Positions 1-14,699 of a stretch of 64,000 nt of DNA are shown here, in pieces (position 1 is the stretch's first letter; each line of letters begins with the position of its first letter). Under the pieces are notes generated by a model. That model was not told the DNA's origin and did no database searches. It was given only the letters and a program-made list of their open reading frames with translations. The stretch is from Oikopleura dioica. Its lineage: Eukaryota; Chordata; Appendicularia; Copelata; Oikopleuridae. The position numbers and the translations under genes are program-made. Location: positions 6,701,001-6,765,000 of the forward strand of contig OU015567.1 of assembly GCA_907165135.1 (NCBI GenBank), given 5' to 3'.

Positions 1-1298
1 CCGCAACCGTAGTGTATGTGCATAACAAGACAGATTCCAAAAGTGATCGTCCAAATAGGTCGAGCGAGGTAAACCATCGGCAGTACGAGCGAAGTTGATG
101 CGATTCCAGCGAGTAGGGGTACGAACAGCGGCGTGATTATTTCAGCACGAGTGTTTGACATTTGACAGACAATAAGTCGGCACTAAATTCAGGTAGTCTC
201 AATGAAATTCATGTTGGGTTGCTTCTTACCGCGATATTGGCGAAGATGATGCCTGAAAATCCAAGAACAAGGCGAGGGCACTGGCCAATTATGTCATAAT
301 TGGTTAGGTTGTACGCCCATGGAAGGATCAAAACAGCGGCAATGAGTAGAGACGCTAGAATTAAATAGAATAGAAGTCATTATCAAACTTCTTACCCCAG
401 GGTCGGAAGCACTCGTAGAGCGTTTTTTGCTTGCAAGTGCCTTTTCTCCAGACAAACAGCACGTTTCTGATGCACATCAAGACGGAGAATATCGTTCCCA
501 AATAGAAAATAACCTGAGAAAGCATGATAAGTTATCATTGATTGATTATGAGTACCTTGAACATGCTGATGATAGTCATGCTTCCAACAATCGGTGCACC
601 GAGAAATTTCGTCCCAATGAAACCAGAAATAATATAAATGCCGAAGAACGTCACCATCGATACATCATACGCCCAGGGGAGGTACAAAAGTCCAGTATTG
701 TACTTTTCCCAGTGGGAGCACATGAAGTTGAACATCGAAAGCCAAAGGATGATCATTCGATCATTGCTTGTAAACAAGTCTCCGACGGCTAGAATTGTTG
801 TCTTTACTACTAGCGACAAGACAAGTAGCTTACCTGTGTAAATATTGAGCACAAAGAGCGAGGTCGACCACGCATCAAGGCCGTGATCGAAAAGTTCGCC
901 CAAAGGACCGCTAGAACCTGTCCTCCTCGCTTGTTTTCCATCAATCCCGTCGAGCGTATGCGCCATGAAATGAGCAAACGCGCCGTAGAACCAAACCCAC
1001 GAGTCGATTTCGTTGTGGATCCCGCCCTTGAGGAACATCGGGTCGACATGGGAGAACAGAAGCGTCTGGGAGACAAGGAAGAGAAAGCCAGTCAAGGTTA
1101 GAAGATTGGGAGCGATCCAGCGAGGGAATAGTTTCACAGTCGCGTTCCAAAATGGATGCATAACATAATTTGATAGCGGCGACGTATCTTTATTCGAACA
1201 CTTAAAAAAAAGAGTTTTCTTTTTCCTTACCTTTGCTTGAATATTTGTAGCCATCGAAGCCCTCGAGCTGCTCCGGCGTTATGTAGGCAAAGCCCATT
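1..1298 (-). CDS. SELENOI: SELENOI-like ethanolaminephosphotransferase, 3' end off window
   Basis: Transfers phosphoethanolamine from CDP-ethanolamine to diacylglycerol, the last step of the Kennedy pathway, in ER/Golgi membranes. The start chosen is the ATG at 1298, because the conserved N-terminal sequence (PEQLEGFDGYKY) begins there; a 43-nt GT-AG intron (1188-1230) joins it in frame to DTSPLSNYVMHPFWN. The CDP-alcohol phosphotransferase signature DG-x2-AR-x8-G-x3-D-x3-D is intact (DGKQARR...GELFDHGLD). Further conserved pieces are SHWEKYNTG and, near the window edge, CQMSNTR and HIHYG, separated by short introns. Several hydrophobic segments fit a polytopic membrane enzyme. Vertebrate SELENOI ends in a selenocysteine-containing tail; that part lies beyond base 1, so its presence cannot be judged. 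CEPT1/CHPT1 are less likely because of the N-terminus and the CQMSNTR block. Confidence 0.85.
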
Positions 1299-1635
1299 CC
1301 TTTTTCCCTTCTTTTTCTACTTCTTCTCTCTTTCTATCTGCACATACACGCACGCACTCAACTTGTTTCTAAAAGAGGAACAGTTTGATAAAAATATTGA
1401 CGTTGTTCGTCGTCTAGAATCGTTTTTTTCTCCAACGCAAACAAACTAGTTTTTTCGTTATACAAATAGTAGGTAAATACAACACAGTAAGAAAAGGGAA
1501 AAATGGGAACGGACTTACTGGTTAAAAATTGCACGGAGCACAGAAATGAAGAAATGACGGTGACTGGATAAACTTTTGAAGAAACTTGTAAATATAAATG
1601 AGAAAATTGGAAAAAATGCTGAACAGTACGACTTC
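1299..1635. other. spacer between VPS45 and SELENOI
   Basis: A 337-bp AT- and pyrimidine-rich spacer between two genes on the minus strand. No coding signal was found. It is longer than the 30-80 bp gaps elsewhere in the window, so SELENOI may have its own promoter here, or the spacer may hold the VPS45 3' UTR and a trans-splice site. Confidence 0.4.
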
Positions 1636-3761
1636 TTAGACAGTTTGTGGCGATGTGGAAGGGTTTGATTGGACTATTTGGGATAAGAAAAGACGGGAGT
1701 TCAGCATCGATGAGCCGCCAATAGTTATCCGCGAGTTGCCTAATGAAACGCTTTTTTTAATTGAAAATGGGGTTATTATTTTACCTGCGAGCTCCTTATT
1801 CAATTTATAAATATGAAAAGACTCCTCGTACGTCACTCCTCCAATGATAAAGCAAATCACATCGCGCGACTGAAACATAAGCAATAAAGAAATTCTCAAT
1901 AGTTACCGATGCTGCCTGAGGATTGGGCCCGTAACTTTTCAAGCGATTATCCGGGCGACCTTTGGCGACGTTTTCCAAAATGTCACGAAAGGGGGGAACA
2001 TGCTGCGTGTAAATATTCTCAACGCCTTGGACGCCACGGAAGAGCTTTTTCGCAGCGCCCAGGACTTTCTCACTGGATGACTCGCCGATCTGAATTTTGG
2101 TTATTCATTTATTCAAAACAGGCCGTATTGGAAATTAACAATTCAGTATCGAATATACCATGCTCGTAAGGTTAGTAACGCACCTGTATGCCCGAAGAAT
2201 AGTCCCTTATTCCTCTGATGTTAGAATCAAACTCCGTCCTGTTGATTTGTTTTGCTTGGCAAGCAGAGGCAGAAAGGCTTCTCAAAGTTTGCTCGTTAGC
2301 TGAGCCGAATTTCAGCGCAAAAAGAGCGACAACTCGTAAAATGGCGCTGGCATTTACATCTTTATCCTCGATCAGGTCTCGTATGCCTACAAAAGAGGAT
2401 CATCCCAAAAGCACTTGGAAATGCTCTTACTTTGAGTAATTTCTGCTAGATCATCCGAAGCGCAGATATTTTGCTCTACTTCTGATACTTGCAGCAACTT
2501 GTGTCTTCCCACCCGCTTTGAAAGCTCCTCAACTATCAAAAGATAACTTACTGTAACAGAACTTACTACATCTAATAAGGGACCCTCATTTGAGGTTCGA
2601 GTTACTTACAAGTCTTTATCCCAAAATACAGTATTGCTTACCTAATACAACATGCTTGTTGACTGTCCCTGACTGTTTCTTGAACGCTGGATAGTTCTCG
2701 ACAAAAGTCTTCATATCTTGAATCGAGTCAACTTTCTGATTGATCTGTTTTTGTCTGGTAAAGTCTTCGACCATCTTCTTGATGTTCTGCCCGATCTCGC
2801 CAAAGTTCAAATACAAATTGTTCGCGTAAAAGTCGTCGCTATCCGCGGTGATCATAATTTTCTGCAGTTCTTTTGGAACCCCACTGATTCCAGTCAAATC
2901 AATGCAATTATTTGTCAAGGTCAGAATTTCGTGCAACATCGCCTCATACGTCCATTGCATAAGCAGGGGCTAAACAAACAACTGTGGAAATAACGAAAGA
3001 AAGTTAGTACCGTGGCAGCATCATCACGGCGATCGAGAATGACCAGAGTTACGTCATTTTTTCCTGCTTGTTGAAAGAGCTCCCGTTCGCGGGAAACGTT
3101 CGATGTTAGACGCTCGCAGACTCGGAGACAGTTATTCGAGGATTTTGAGTATTTGATGGCGGTTGGGTAGCGACGGATGGAAAGTAAGAGAGCCATCAAT
3201 CCATCTGAAATTTGCTTAGGCGACTTGCTCGCTTCCGATTTTACCTGTAATTCGACGAAGATCGATTTCTCCAATTTGAGAAGAGCTCATTTTCGCCACT
3301 GGAATGTTGTAAAGATGAGCACCGTACGGCTGGTAATCGGCGAAAATCTCTTGAACCGTGTGGACAACTTCATTTGAATCTGCTTCAGCGAGTTCTTTCA
3401 GGTTCTGACGGTCGATGGTCGAGGAGAAGAAGATGTGATAGTTCCTATTTTAGATGAAACGCTGATTGTAAAAATGGACATACTTATATGCAGGGGATCT
3501 GAGTTCTTTAATCAAAAGTCCAAAGTTTTCTTGCGTCGGTCGAACGAACACAATCGCCACCACCTGACTCATATTTGAACGGGCACTTCCATCGAGTCGC
3601 TCAAAAAGATAGACTTCATGTTTCAACAAGTCCGACTGACTGAAGGCCATGGAAACGATTTTAGTTGTTTCAGCATCGAGAATGAGCGTTTTGATTTGAT
3701 CCTTTCCCGATTTTTCGATGAGGGAAAGGATGTACTCCCGCACGGCTTTTAGGCAATCCAT
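1636..3761 (-). CDS. VPS45: VPS45, Sec1/Munc18-family vesicle fusion regulator
   Basis: Sec1/Munc18 protein that binds endosomal/TGN syntaxins and controls SNARE assembly. The ATG at 3761 opens MDCLKAVREYI, matching the family N-terminus (MNVVFAVKQYI in vertebrates). Conserved pieces follow in order across about eight exons: ETTKIVSMAFSQSDLLKHEV, YLFERLD, FVRPTQENFGLLIKELR, FFSSTIDRQNLKELAEAD, LILDRRDDA, QWTYEAMLHEIL, DDFYANNLYLNFGEIGQNIK, FVENYPAFKKQSGTV, EVEQNICASDD, ENIYTQHVPP, and the C-terminal VICFIIGGVTYEES and ITIGGSSMLNS before the stop at 1636. Introns are short (first one about 41 nt). Domain order and length fit a complete gene. It lies 180 bp downstream of AGL on the same strand, consistent with an operon. 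Confidence 0.9.
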
Positions 3762-3941
3762 TGAGACTATTACGCCGATTTCTTAAATATCAATATTTGA
3801 AAATGAAAGTCACGTTGATTATTTTATTCGAATTTTAACAGAAAATGTAGGTAACAGAAAACGAAAGATTGAACTGCAGTAGAGCATGATTTTTTAAAAT
3901 AAATATCGAAAAAGTTAAATAGATGATTGATAAGAGGATTA

Positions 3942-6900
3942 TTACTTGTGCATTTGCGAAGCAAAATCGATAAGTGTAGCAGTGGACCAGGCCTGAATCG
4001 GACACGATCCAGGGCAATCGGCTCCATTCTCATTCTGCAACTCTGGAAGTCCCATCCAAGGCGATGCGAAAATATGATCGTCGTGAGCAGCAAGAGCTTC
4101 GTTGCCAAAATTTAGGCCGAATTTCTCTCCCGCGCGAAGAAAGTATCCAAGTGGCCAAACCCAGGACGGTCCATTATGATAATTGGCGCCTTTGGCGGTC
4201 GAAGGGTCGAGTGAGTCGTCGGAGAAATAACTTGGTCGGTAGTTGTCGTCTTCGGGAGATAAAGTTCGGAGACCAAGGCCGCTTTTAAGCTTTTCGTGGA
4301 CGGTAGAGAGGGCGACAATGGCATTTTCCGGGGAAACAAGAGCTGGAGCAACGGCTAGGGCTGATAAAGGGTATCAGATGTTCTCAAGAATGTATTTAAG
4401 AGGGGGGTCGTCAATATGGATTTTCGGGGGAGATGAAAATCTTACTTCTACATATAGTGTGCATATGAATAATATATTTTTGGAATCTACAGATCCTGAC
4501 GAGTCTGTTGAGACTAAAATTATTTAATAAAAAAAAGTTTCAGGGGGTAAAATCGATGAATTTTTGAAAAAAAATGACCGTTTTTGGTGAATTTTCGCGA
4601 AATGGCTCTACTTTGGCGGCATTTTTAACCGATTTTTTCTGACCAATATTTTTTCTCGTTTGCGCCGGTCGAATTTTACAACCCTTTTCTTTCCACCTTA
4701 CAATTTTATTTTTTTCTATCCTATCAGGTTTTCCCGCATTTTTTGGTCAAGAGCAACCCCGATATTGACGACCTCCCCTTAAAAAAGGAATCGGTACCGT
4801 TCCTATGGGAAAGTTGCATCGTAGTTGACTGTCTGCTCCAGGAACAGAGCTTTGGTAAGTATCACCATAGAACGAGTCAGAAACGCCAAACTGGATGAAG
4901 AAACATTTCTCAAAATTGTTCCTAATTCTATTCGCCCAGTCAAACCAAGTCATCATAGCACCATCGCATTCAACACCAGCGTGTGGATAAAGCCCATCCT
5001 CGTGCATTTTATGGAGCCACGCAACGACGGCAAAACAAAGTCCGACAATTTCAACCGGAGCTCCATCCCTTGGTGTCGAAGGATACCCTCGGTTTCCAGC
5101 GAGATCGGACTCGCCCATTTTATCCATCCAAGTGCCACAATTCCAGCGATTTCCGCCCATTGGAAAGCCGGTTTTTCTATCGACTTTTGTTCGAACATGA
5201 AACCCTTCTTGTTTCATTTGCATGTCAATTTGCGGACCAGCATTTCTCTCCACGAAATCGATCCCGTCCACATGTCGCTGAAGTATTTGTTGGACCAGTT
5301 CTTGGACCTCGAATTCCGGACCGTTTTCAAGGTCTAATGGAGCATCATCATCAGCGTAGCAAAGCCGGACTTTTCTGGTGAGAATATCGGTCAGTCCAGC
5401 ATTGAAAATGTCCTTGATCGAATGAAGCCAGAACCATGTTGCATCGCGACAGTTGTATCGAGAAACTTTCCCTTCTCCAAGAAGATTTGGAATGAGACCG
5501 TGCCGGAGAGTCGTACCAAAAGCTTTGATCACTTCCCAGGCTTCTTCCAAGCGACCAGTAACAATCAGCGTTCCTTTCAGGGCGATAAGAGAGTCTCTTC
5601 CCCAGCATCGCCAAATTCCTTCTGCGAAATGAGGAAGCCCAGCGGCCATGGAGCATTTCTTCTCGCCTTTGTCAATAGGATACGTGGCTCCGCGAACATT
5701 TCCATGAATAGCAACAGTAGCGATTGAGGAATATCTTGTGAATCGCGTTTCGCGAATCCACTCCGGAAATCGTCCAAGAACTTCATCAAAGAGTGCTTCA
5801 GTTATGTTCTGGAGGAATTTTAGATGGATTTTCGGCACGAATGCTTTTGGGACAATCCGCAGTGGTTCAAAAAGCTCATGCAGATGATTCTTGAGTGCTT
5901 GATTGTCGATTCTATTGATCAAGTAGTCGACAAGCCAAGTTCCTTCGCTCATGTTTTGCGCTAGTGGCTTCCAATCGCTTGGAATCGACTGCGATTGCTC
6001 GAGTAAGAACTGATAGAGTCCGGCAAAGCCAGCGTAGGGGAATTCTCCATGACCAGGAAGATTGTAAACGCCGTGTTGTTCTCCCTTGTTGGACATTTCT
6101 TCTTTCTTGCAGCTGAAAAGGATTTGATTCAAGTCAAGAAGCGTGAGTTGATCAAGAACTTCTTGGCTTACTGACGGAGAGTTAGCCAAGTTGCTGCATT
6201 TCGAAAGCTTCTCAGTTTCCTCGGAAGGCACTCGTCCTGTTAGAACTATCACGGCTCCAGCTGCTAGCGTGATGGAATAAGAGCAGGGAGAGGTTTTTTC
6301 AATAAATGAACAGGTTTCCAGATCGACATTTTCTTCAGTGAAGTATTCGGCAGAGAGGCCATTGATGATCTCCTCATCATTTGTGAAATTTTCGTCTTTG
6401 AAGGTTAGTCTTGAATGGAGGCGGACCTTGATGTTTTCCAGAGTCGTGTTAAGGGTGATTGTTTGAGAAGAAAGTGGCGAGTTCTTGTCGTAGATATTTC
6501 CTGAAACTAGAATATACTCGCGCCTGTTTTCTGGGTCCCGTCGAGTGATAACGCAGGCATTTTCTCTGCATTCTAGGTTGATTAAATTTGCACCAGAGCT
6601 GCTCATTTCTTTGCGAATATCGTTGAGCGCTCGACGCGGAAAGTTTGAAGAGGATTTGGTCGAGTATCTTCTTGTTTCGTTGACGATATTGACATGCTTT
6701 GGAACTAATTGATCGTAGAAGTAATTGGAACCGACTGGGCTGGCGGAAAAGGAAGCGATAGCAGCTGTCGTGAGGAATGACTCGATCGGACGACTTTCGT
6801 ATAAGCTCGGGTTGTCGTGAGATGCATCCATTAGGAGACCAGGAGCGAGCTTTGAGATTTCACGGGTGGATTCCAGCGATGCAATTGGCATGCCGCAGAA

Positions 6901-8670
6901 GGCACGGATTGTTTGACAGTAGTCGCCATTGTTGTGCGCTAGATTTGAAATTAGGTTAGGGTTGAGATAAGGGTAAGGCTTTGGAAATTGATTGAGATCA
7001 TTGATTGAGGATTGAAAATTTTGCTTACATTGCAGTGCTTCTCTGATCAAATAATCAAGTCCAAGTTGAGAGACAAACTGATCATCCTGCTCCTTGGACG
7101 CAGTAAAGAGCTCAGCGATGACGACAACATCCTTATTTTCATCTCTGGCGCAGTGCAGGAAGAACTCCGCGACGTTGAGCGGCGTTGAGTGACAATTATC
7201 GATTCTAATCGCCGATCCGTGACGTGCCAGCCAGCGAGTGTACTCTTCCATCCGTTTCCAGAGGACGGGGCAGTGTTCAGGCCCATCGCCGTAATTGAGT
7301 TTGATCGAATCATCCCAAGCGCACAGCTCGCGTCGCAGATAAACGTCACATTCCGGATCGCCAGCGAAGTTTTTCAATGGATTCCAATTCATTACCCATC
7401 CGTTGTGCGCTAGAACATTTTTTCGCTTTTCAACGTCTTCCATGATCACTTCTGGGCTGATAGTTGAATCGAGACAATAAAAATAACGAGGGCAGAGTGG
7501 ATTTTCAACGGTTATTGGACCCTTCTTCGGACCGTTTTGATCGAGTCTTTCGTAACGCACCGTTCCGAGAGTGCCATTCACAGCGCTATTTAAATGCTCG
7601 AGCATTTTATCTTCCTCGATTTCATTCAACCAGTCAATTGTGATTTTGAAGTGAGCCAAGGCTTCTTCCGGTCGCAATTCCCTCGCTTTTATAAGATTTC
7701 CAACTCGACTAACTTCATCTCCAAAATCCACTTTTCTTGCAAATTTCTCGCCACGCGCCCATTTCGATTCAAGGGATAGGTTTTTCGGCTTTTCGGGAAC
7801 TGGAATAGGCGAATTTAAAAAGGCAGAAATAGCTTGTTTGAACCGGAGAACTTCAGATTCGACATCGCACTGATAAAATTGATAAAGTAGAAGGCCACGA
7901 AGACGGGAGAGGATCAGCTCTCCTAGTTTCTGTAAATCAGTTTCTGAATGAATTTCAGCCTCGGATTCCGAAAGCTCATTAGAAATAGCTCGAAGTTCAT
8001 GATCGATGAAATAAGCAGGGATGAGATGAAGTGAATTGAAGAGATTGTAGCCGATTTCCGGATTGCTTTTGACCCACTCAGAATTCGTCGCGGTGTGATT
8101 CCAGACAGCATCGTGGACAAATTTGAAAGATGAGGTTTTGAGAAATTCTTCGAGTTCTTTTTGCTCGACGTTGAACGATGGCTCTAATTGCAACTGATCT
8201 GCGATTGAATAGGGACTTTTGCTCGACCCGATCTTTTGCAAGGGCGTAAAATGAACAGCATCGTAGCCTAGCTCTTCTACACGATCGAACACGCCGCCCC
8301 ACTCGGAAAACTGCCCCATCAACTTGGGCATCAAAGTAACGACAGAAGAAGCTTCGAAGGTTTTAGGGGGCGCGATTTTCAAATAACCGGTCAGTTGGCT
8401 TTCTCCATGCTCGTCTATGACGGAAAATTTGTAACTCCCATGACGGCTGGGTCGAAAAACGGCGAAATGATCGTACGCTGACTTCCAAACCGGTGGAGAT
8501 TTCTGCCATTCTAGCGGGCGGAGCTTTCGGTCCGGCGTGTTTTCATCAACTTCGATAAAGATGCCAACTTTTTTGGAAAACAAAACGGATGAAACACAGA
8601 GGGCAACGTCGACTTCGATGTCAAGTATGAAGAGATTCGATTTGACGCGCGTTAGATCCAACCATCTCAT
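3942..8670 (-). CDS. AGL: glycogen debranching enzyme
   Basis: Bifunctional 4-alpha-glucanotransferase and amylo-1,6-glucosidase that removes branch points during cytosolic glycogen breakdown. The start ATG at 8670 heads a nearly intronless coding run of about 1300 codons. In the N-terminal GH13-like half, RIDNCHSTPL, VVIAELFTASKEQD and MDASHDNPSLYE carry the expected acidic residues. The C-terminal glucosidase half shows RCWGRDSLIAL, MDKMGESDLAGN and TPRDGAPVEI. A 90-nt GT-AG intron lies at 6939-7028. A second intron (4361-4802) separates QLRCNFPI from ALAVAPALV; the end of the protein (ANYHNGPSWVWPLGYF ... TQ/IQAWSTATL) is in exon 3942-4360. The best-conserved join at the second intron uses a GA donor. 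The protein is slightly shorter than the vertebrate enzyme (about 1530 residues) but complete. FIP1 ends 72 bp upstream. Confidence 0.93.
4396..4782. mobile_element. TTAA-flanked foldback element (MITE) in AGL intron
   Basis: A 387-bp segment that begins and ends with TTAA. The ends are imperfect inverted repeats sharing GGTCGTCAATAT: left 4396-4420, right 4758-4782. TTAA at both borders is the target-site signature of piggyBac-type transposons. There is no open reading frame, so it is non-autonomous. It lies wholly inside the last AGL intron. Without it, that intron would be about 55-59 nt, a normal size for this genome. Confidence 0.65.
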
Positions 8671-8742
8671 ACTAGAAAGAAGAGAAAATCAATTTTGTTT
8701 TTTGGTATTTTGTGACATGAAAGACATTTAAAAATGGGCAGT

Positions 8743-9600
8743 TCAACGCTCCGTTTTCACGGAAGGAGGGGCTGATGATGGTGGTGCTCCGAAAGGAGGC
8801 ATTCCAGGCGGCATTCCTGGCATTCCCGGCATCATCGGTGGCATTCCAGGAGGCATGCCAGGCATTCCCGGCGGCATCATCCCTGGAGGCAGGCGAGGAG
8901 GCATCATACCAGGCGGCATTCGTGGCGGCATTTGCCCGGATGGCATCGACGGCATAATCGGCGGTGCTCTTCCTGGTGAAGTTTTGGGAATAACAGGAGG
9001 TGGACCTGATCCTATGGATCTTGGAATGATTGGCGGTGGAAGGCTTTTCTTTCCAGTCTTCACTTCTTCTTGGTAAATTTTCCATGTTTCTTCGACGAAG
9101 CCGTAGTTGAAGTACTCGCTCAAGTTCGCACCCTTCAGCCTCCATGGTTTTTCGGGAAGGGATTCGACGATGACATCAATAACGGCTTTCCCATCAATGT
9201 CTCCTTTTGTATTCAGATCGATCCCTTTTACGGCATCTTTTTCCTTATTTTCCGCATCGCCATTTTCTACCGCTTTCGCACCATTTTCTTCCGAGTCTTT
9301 TTTCTTATCTGATATTTGCAGTGGGTTTTCATCGCCTAAATGGCCCTGTAGTTGATCAATTTAATGAGAAAATATACCTATTTGGACATTTATATCGTCT
9401 GAATCGTCAGAGTCATAATCTGATTCGGCATTTCTTGAGTCTTGTGAAGATTTCAGCTCTCCGGATTCTAGCGTCGACGCTTCTTGTTCTTGTGAGGGCA
9501 TTTCTACATCACCGTTTCCAGTGGCTTGCGCTTCGTTTTGCGCTTGTTCCTCTTCATAACCTGGCGCATGAACTATTTCTATATTATCATCAACATCCAT
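8743..9600 (-). CDS. FIP1L1: FIP1-like pre-mRNA 3'-end processing factor
   Basis: Subunit of CPSF that binds poly(A) polymerase and RNA during cleavage and polyadenylation in the nucleus. The protein opens with an acidic low-complexity region (ESDYDSDDSDD). It then carries the diagnostic Fip1 motif, KPWRLKGANLSEYFNYGF followed by VEETWK. It ends in a Pro/Gly/Met-rich tail of PGMPP and MPPGM repeats typical of animal FIP1. The two exons join in frame only across 9346-9378, a 33-nt segment with GG-AG borders; a GT donor one base further in would shift the frame to a stop. The stop lies 72 bp before the AGL start on the same strand. Confidence 0.85.
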
Positions 9601-10568
9601 TCTAGCGCTTGCTATTAAGAGACTTGCTTTATGAGAGCTTCAGTATTTTTTTTATTTATTTCAGTATTTTTGTCAAAACACTCAACTGTGAAGCTTTTGA
9701 TCACATGCAGAAACATAGAGATAGAAAAAAATAAGATACAGACAAATCCAATTTCAAAAATTCATTATTGAAATTGAGATTTTTTAAAAAACTTGTAAGC
9801 AACTGTAATGTGAAGTAAAGTAGTAAGGCATTGAAGTAGATATTCAAGAAGCTGCGGCTCAATCGTTTTCAAATTCGAAAAAGGGATTTTAATGGGGTTG
9901 ATAAGAGATTTTCGGGGGATTGATAAGAAAAGAAAGAACGCTAAGGCGCGCAAACGAGAACATTTGAAGACATTGCCAAAATCGAGACGGTAGTTTCGAG
10001 TTTAAGGGGCTAGATAAGAAAGAAATCGGTGGCTTCCCAAGAACCAGGTGGAGAAAATCAGGGGCAAAAAAAGTGAACAAATTTCAGGTTTTCTTGTTTG
10101 AGGGGGTGGTTGTGCTTTTCGGGAACTTGGAGGAATGAAATCGGCGATAAAGTCCGTTTTAGAGGTGAATACTTGAATTTTGACGGGCTTGTCAATCAGA
10201 GGTTTTTGTCTGCGTTGATGAAAGAAAATTGAGAAAAGTATAGATGCATCAGAAAAGGCGCGGGTTTCATTGTTGATCGCAATTTGGTGACTTTGATAAG
10301 AAATGCTTTTTAGCTTTTTTGAACTTGCTTTTTGATGTTGATGTTTTGGACTTTGATTTGGACTGGGTTTCTTCAAATCTACAGCATTTCAATTGAATTT
10401 TCAATTCCAGGAGTTTTCGCATTTGTGAATGTGCAGAAAGTTTTTTGATCGTGTTGGACTCGCTGCTTTTTTTACATTTGACTTCAGGGAGAAGTGGAGA
10501 AAAGTCGATCCGAGCAAAATTTGAAGTCTCCAAATTGCGCCTTCGAATTGTTAAGAAAGGAAATAAAA
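9601..10568 (-). other. noncoding spacer, probable 3' UTR of the kinase gene
   Basis: About 970 bp between the last kinase codon and the FIP1 start. Minus-strand open frames (10533-10267, 10376-10002) are Lys/Ser-rich, have no recognisable domain and lie in AT-rich sequence. I read it as 3' UTR plus promoter, but cannot exclude an extra C-terminal kinase exon. Confidence 0.35.
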
Positions 10569-12846
<2,278 letters not shown>

Positions 12847-14109
12847 CTTCGTGCATTTCTGAATGGGCGAGATTTAAGACGAGAATTCGAGAATAATTTG
12901 TCAGAATTTGGAAGGCACAGAAAATCTGAAGAGTTCGACAGAAGAAATGACTGATGAAAATGGTGACTTTTTTCGTCTTTTGAAGAATTTCTTTTTTCCC
13001 TGTTGGATTCTCTGAAAGAAAAATATAATAAATTTGATAAAATCTTCTTTTTGAGGAAATGAAAGTTAAAATAGAGCGAAGCTGAAATTCTTTGTTTTCC
13101 GAGCAATTTTCCTTTTAGCGAATGGGCGCGCCGCTTTTCCAGAAACAATAAATGGAAATTGCTAAAGTTAAAAAGTGAAGAAATCTAATAATATAAGTGG
13201 CGAGCTAAAAATAAACCGGTTGGGCTAATTTGGCGAGAGATGAACTTACCAGGAAAGTCGAAAACATTCATCAAAAGCTCGATCTTCTTCTCCTTCTTAA
13301 TCCTTGTTGAAATCATCGGCAAAATCGGCTATCTATTCCGGTGGAGTACCAATCTTCATCCGTGATCATCCGGTGTTGCACCTGCTTTGGCTCTAATCCC
13401 GCTAAAGATTAGCGTTAGTATTATTGATCCCTCTCTTTCTTTCTCTCTATTACACATTCTATCGAGCAACAAACATGTCCACGCTGAAGTCTGCTCAATA
13501 ATTCAGCGTTTAAAATATGAAAGAACTGATTCTTTCAACTAAAATAACTTATAGACACTCACCTGCAAGTAGACCAATCCATCAATTAAAAGATGGCTTG
13601 TGCAATCGCTGGAAATGGGATGGAAGGGTCGGTCAGGCGTTCGATCGGCCGTGGACTAGAGGAATTTATTATTCATTGAAGTGTCTCCCGTATTCATTAA
13701 TATCGAATGAGCTACAAGATTCAGACAAGTTGGGAAGTGGATTCTGGCTTGAGCGCGGTGCTTGAAAATGCCCGGAAACTCAAATTTTTGAAGTACTCAC
13801 GAGTTGAAATTCGAAATGAGAATCTCAAATTTTACACAATCGTCTGGATCGCTACCGACAGCCAGATTAGTATCCCTGCTCTTGCAATTGAACTGCTGTT
13901 TCCGAGAAGACATCTCCACCAAGGACGCGTGACAGATCCAAACTGGACACCGTGAAAGGTTTTTCTCGCTGGTTTACGAGGCCTCGGCCGCCGGAATGGC
14001 TACATTTGGGGCTAATTAACAAAAGTGAATTGACGTCACGAGATTATGTTATTTAAAGCTCCTGTCCTGTGAATTTATTTTCGCCGAATGGGCCGCCGTT
14101 TTTATTGTT
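12847..14109. other. upstream region of kinase gene, no gene seen
   Basis: About 1.26 kb containing pyrimidine-rich runs (13426-13450) and short open frames on both strands without conserved motifs. Possible 5' UTR exons of the kinase end near 13250 (a splice-like TTACCAGG context). Nothing firm is supported. Confidence 0.3.
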
Positions 14110-14265
14110 TTAATCTTCCTTGATGTCGTCTCTTGGATTCTTCTTGTCGTACTCGGGGTTGTACTCTCTGCTAATAATAACGAGGAGTGGCCTCTCTCTG
14201 CACTTGTGGTCTCTGGAGGATTGCTGTTGTTGTTCTCCTTCTTCTTTTGCTCGTCGAATTTCGCA
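14110..14265 (-). CDS. possible terminal exon of an unrecognised small protein
   Basis: The frame ending at the TAA of 14110-14112 encodes a charged C-terminus (PLLVIISREYNPEYDKKNP, then RDDIKED) with codon use like the firm genes here. It is preceded by a Gln run. A splice donor-like GAGAG|GTAAGC near 14520 follows a frame reading MKISTRATRYLGFHLPSLQ, which may be an upstream exon. No homologue is recognised and no start is certain. It could be noise. Confidence 0.25.
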   Translation of the reverse strand, partial: CEIRRAKEEGEQQQQSSRDHKCRERPLLVIISREYNPEYDKKNPRDDIKED

Positions 14266-14699
14266 CTTTTGCGAACAATTACTTCTGCCTCGGCAACGTC
14301 AGAGTAACCTTTCACCCGCGCTCTGATTTGGCTCTTGAAAAATTAATTCTACTGGGCTTAGCGCGATGCTATTCTTGGGAACACGCTCCCACAAATTTAG
14401 TGTCAGAAGGGGGTACTAAAAGCCAATTCCTGCATCGATAAACACCGCTGTCAGAAGTCGTGACGTTGCTCAAGTGCAGCCGCGAACTGGTCCGTCTTTT
14501 GGTGGGCTTTTCTTTTGCTTACCTCTCTTTGTAAACTTGGGAGATGAAAGCCCAAGTACCTAGTTGCTCTGGTGGAAATCTTCATGGCCAGCGCGTTGCC
14601 CAAACTCTCTGATGATTTAAACTTTACCTGGGTTCGTTTTTTGACGGGCGAGGAGGATAACTCAGCCGTATATAATGACTTGGTTATCCGCCCCACTGA

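Noticed and set aside
535-1254. Start of SELENOI at the ATG of 1254
   Set aside because: That frame reads through the first intron; the ATG at 1298 and a 43-nt intron give the conserved N-terminus.
10002-10533. Lys/Ser-rich minus-strand frames as a separate gene
   Set aside because: Low complexity, no domain, directly after the kinase stop; better explained as 3' UTR.
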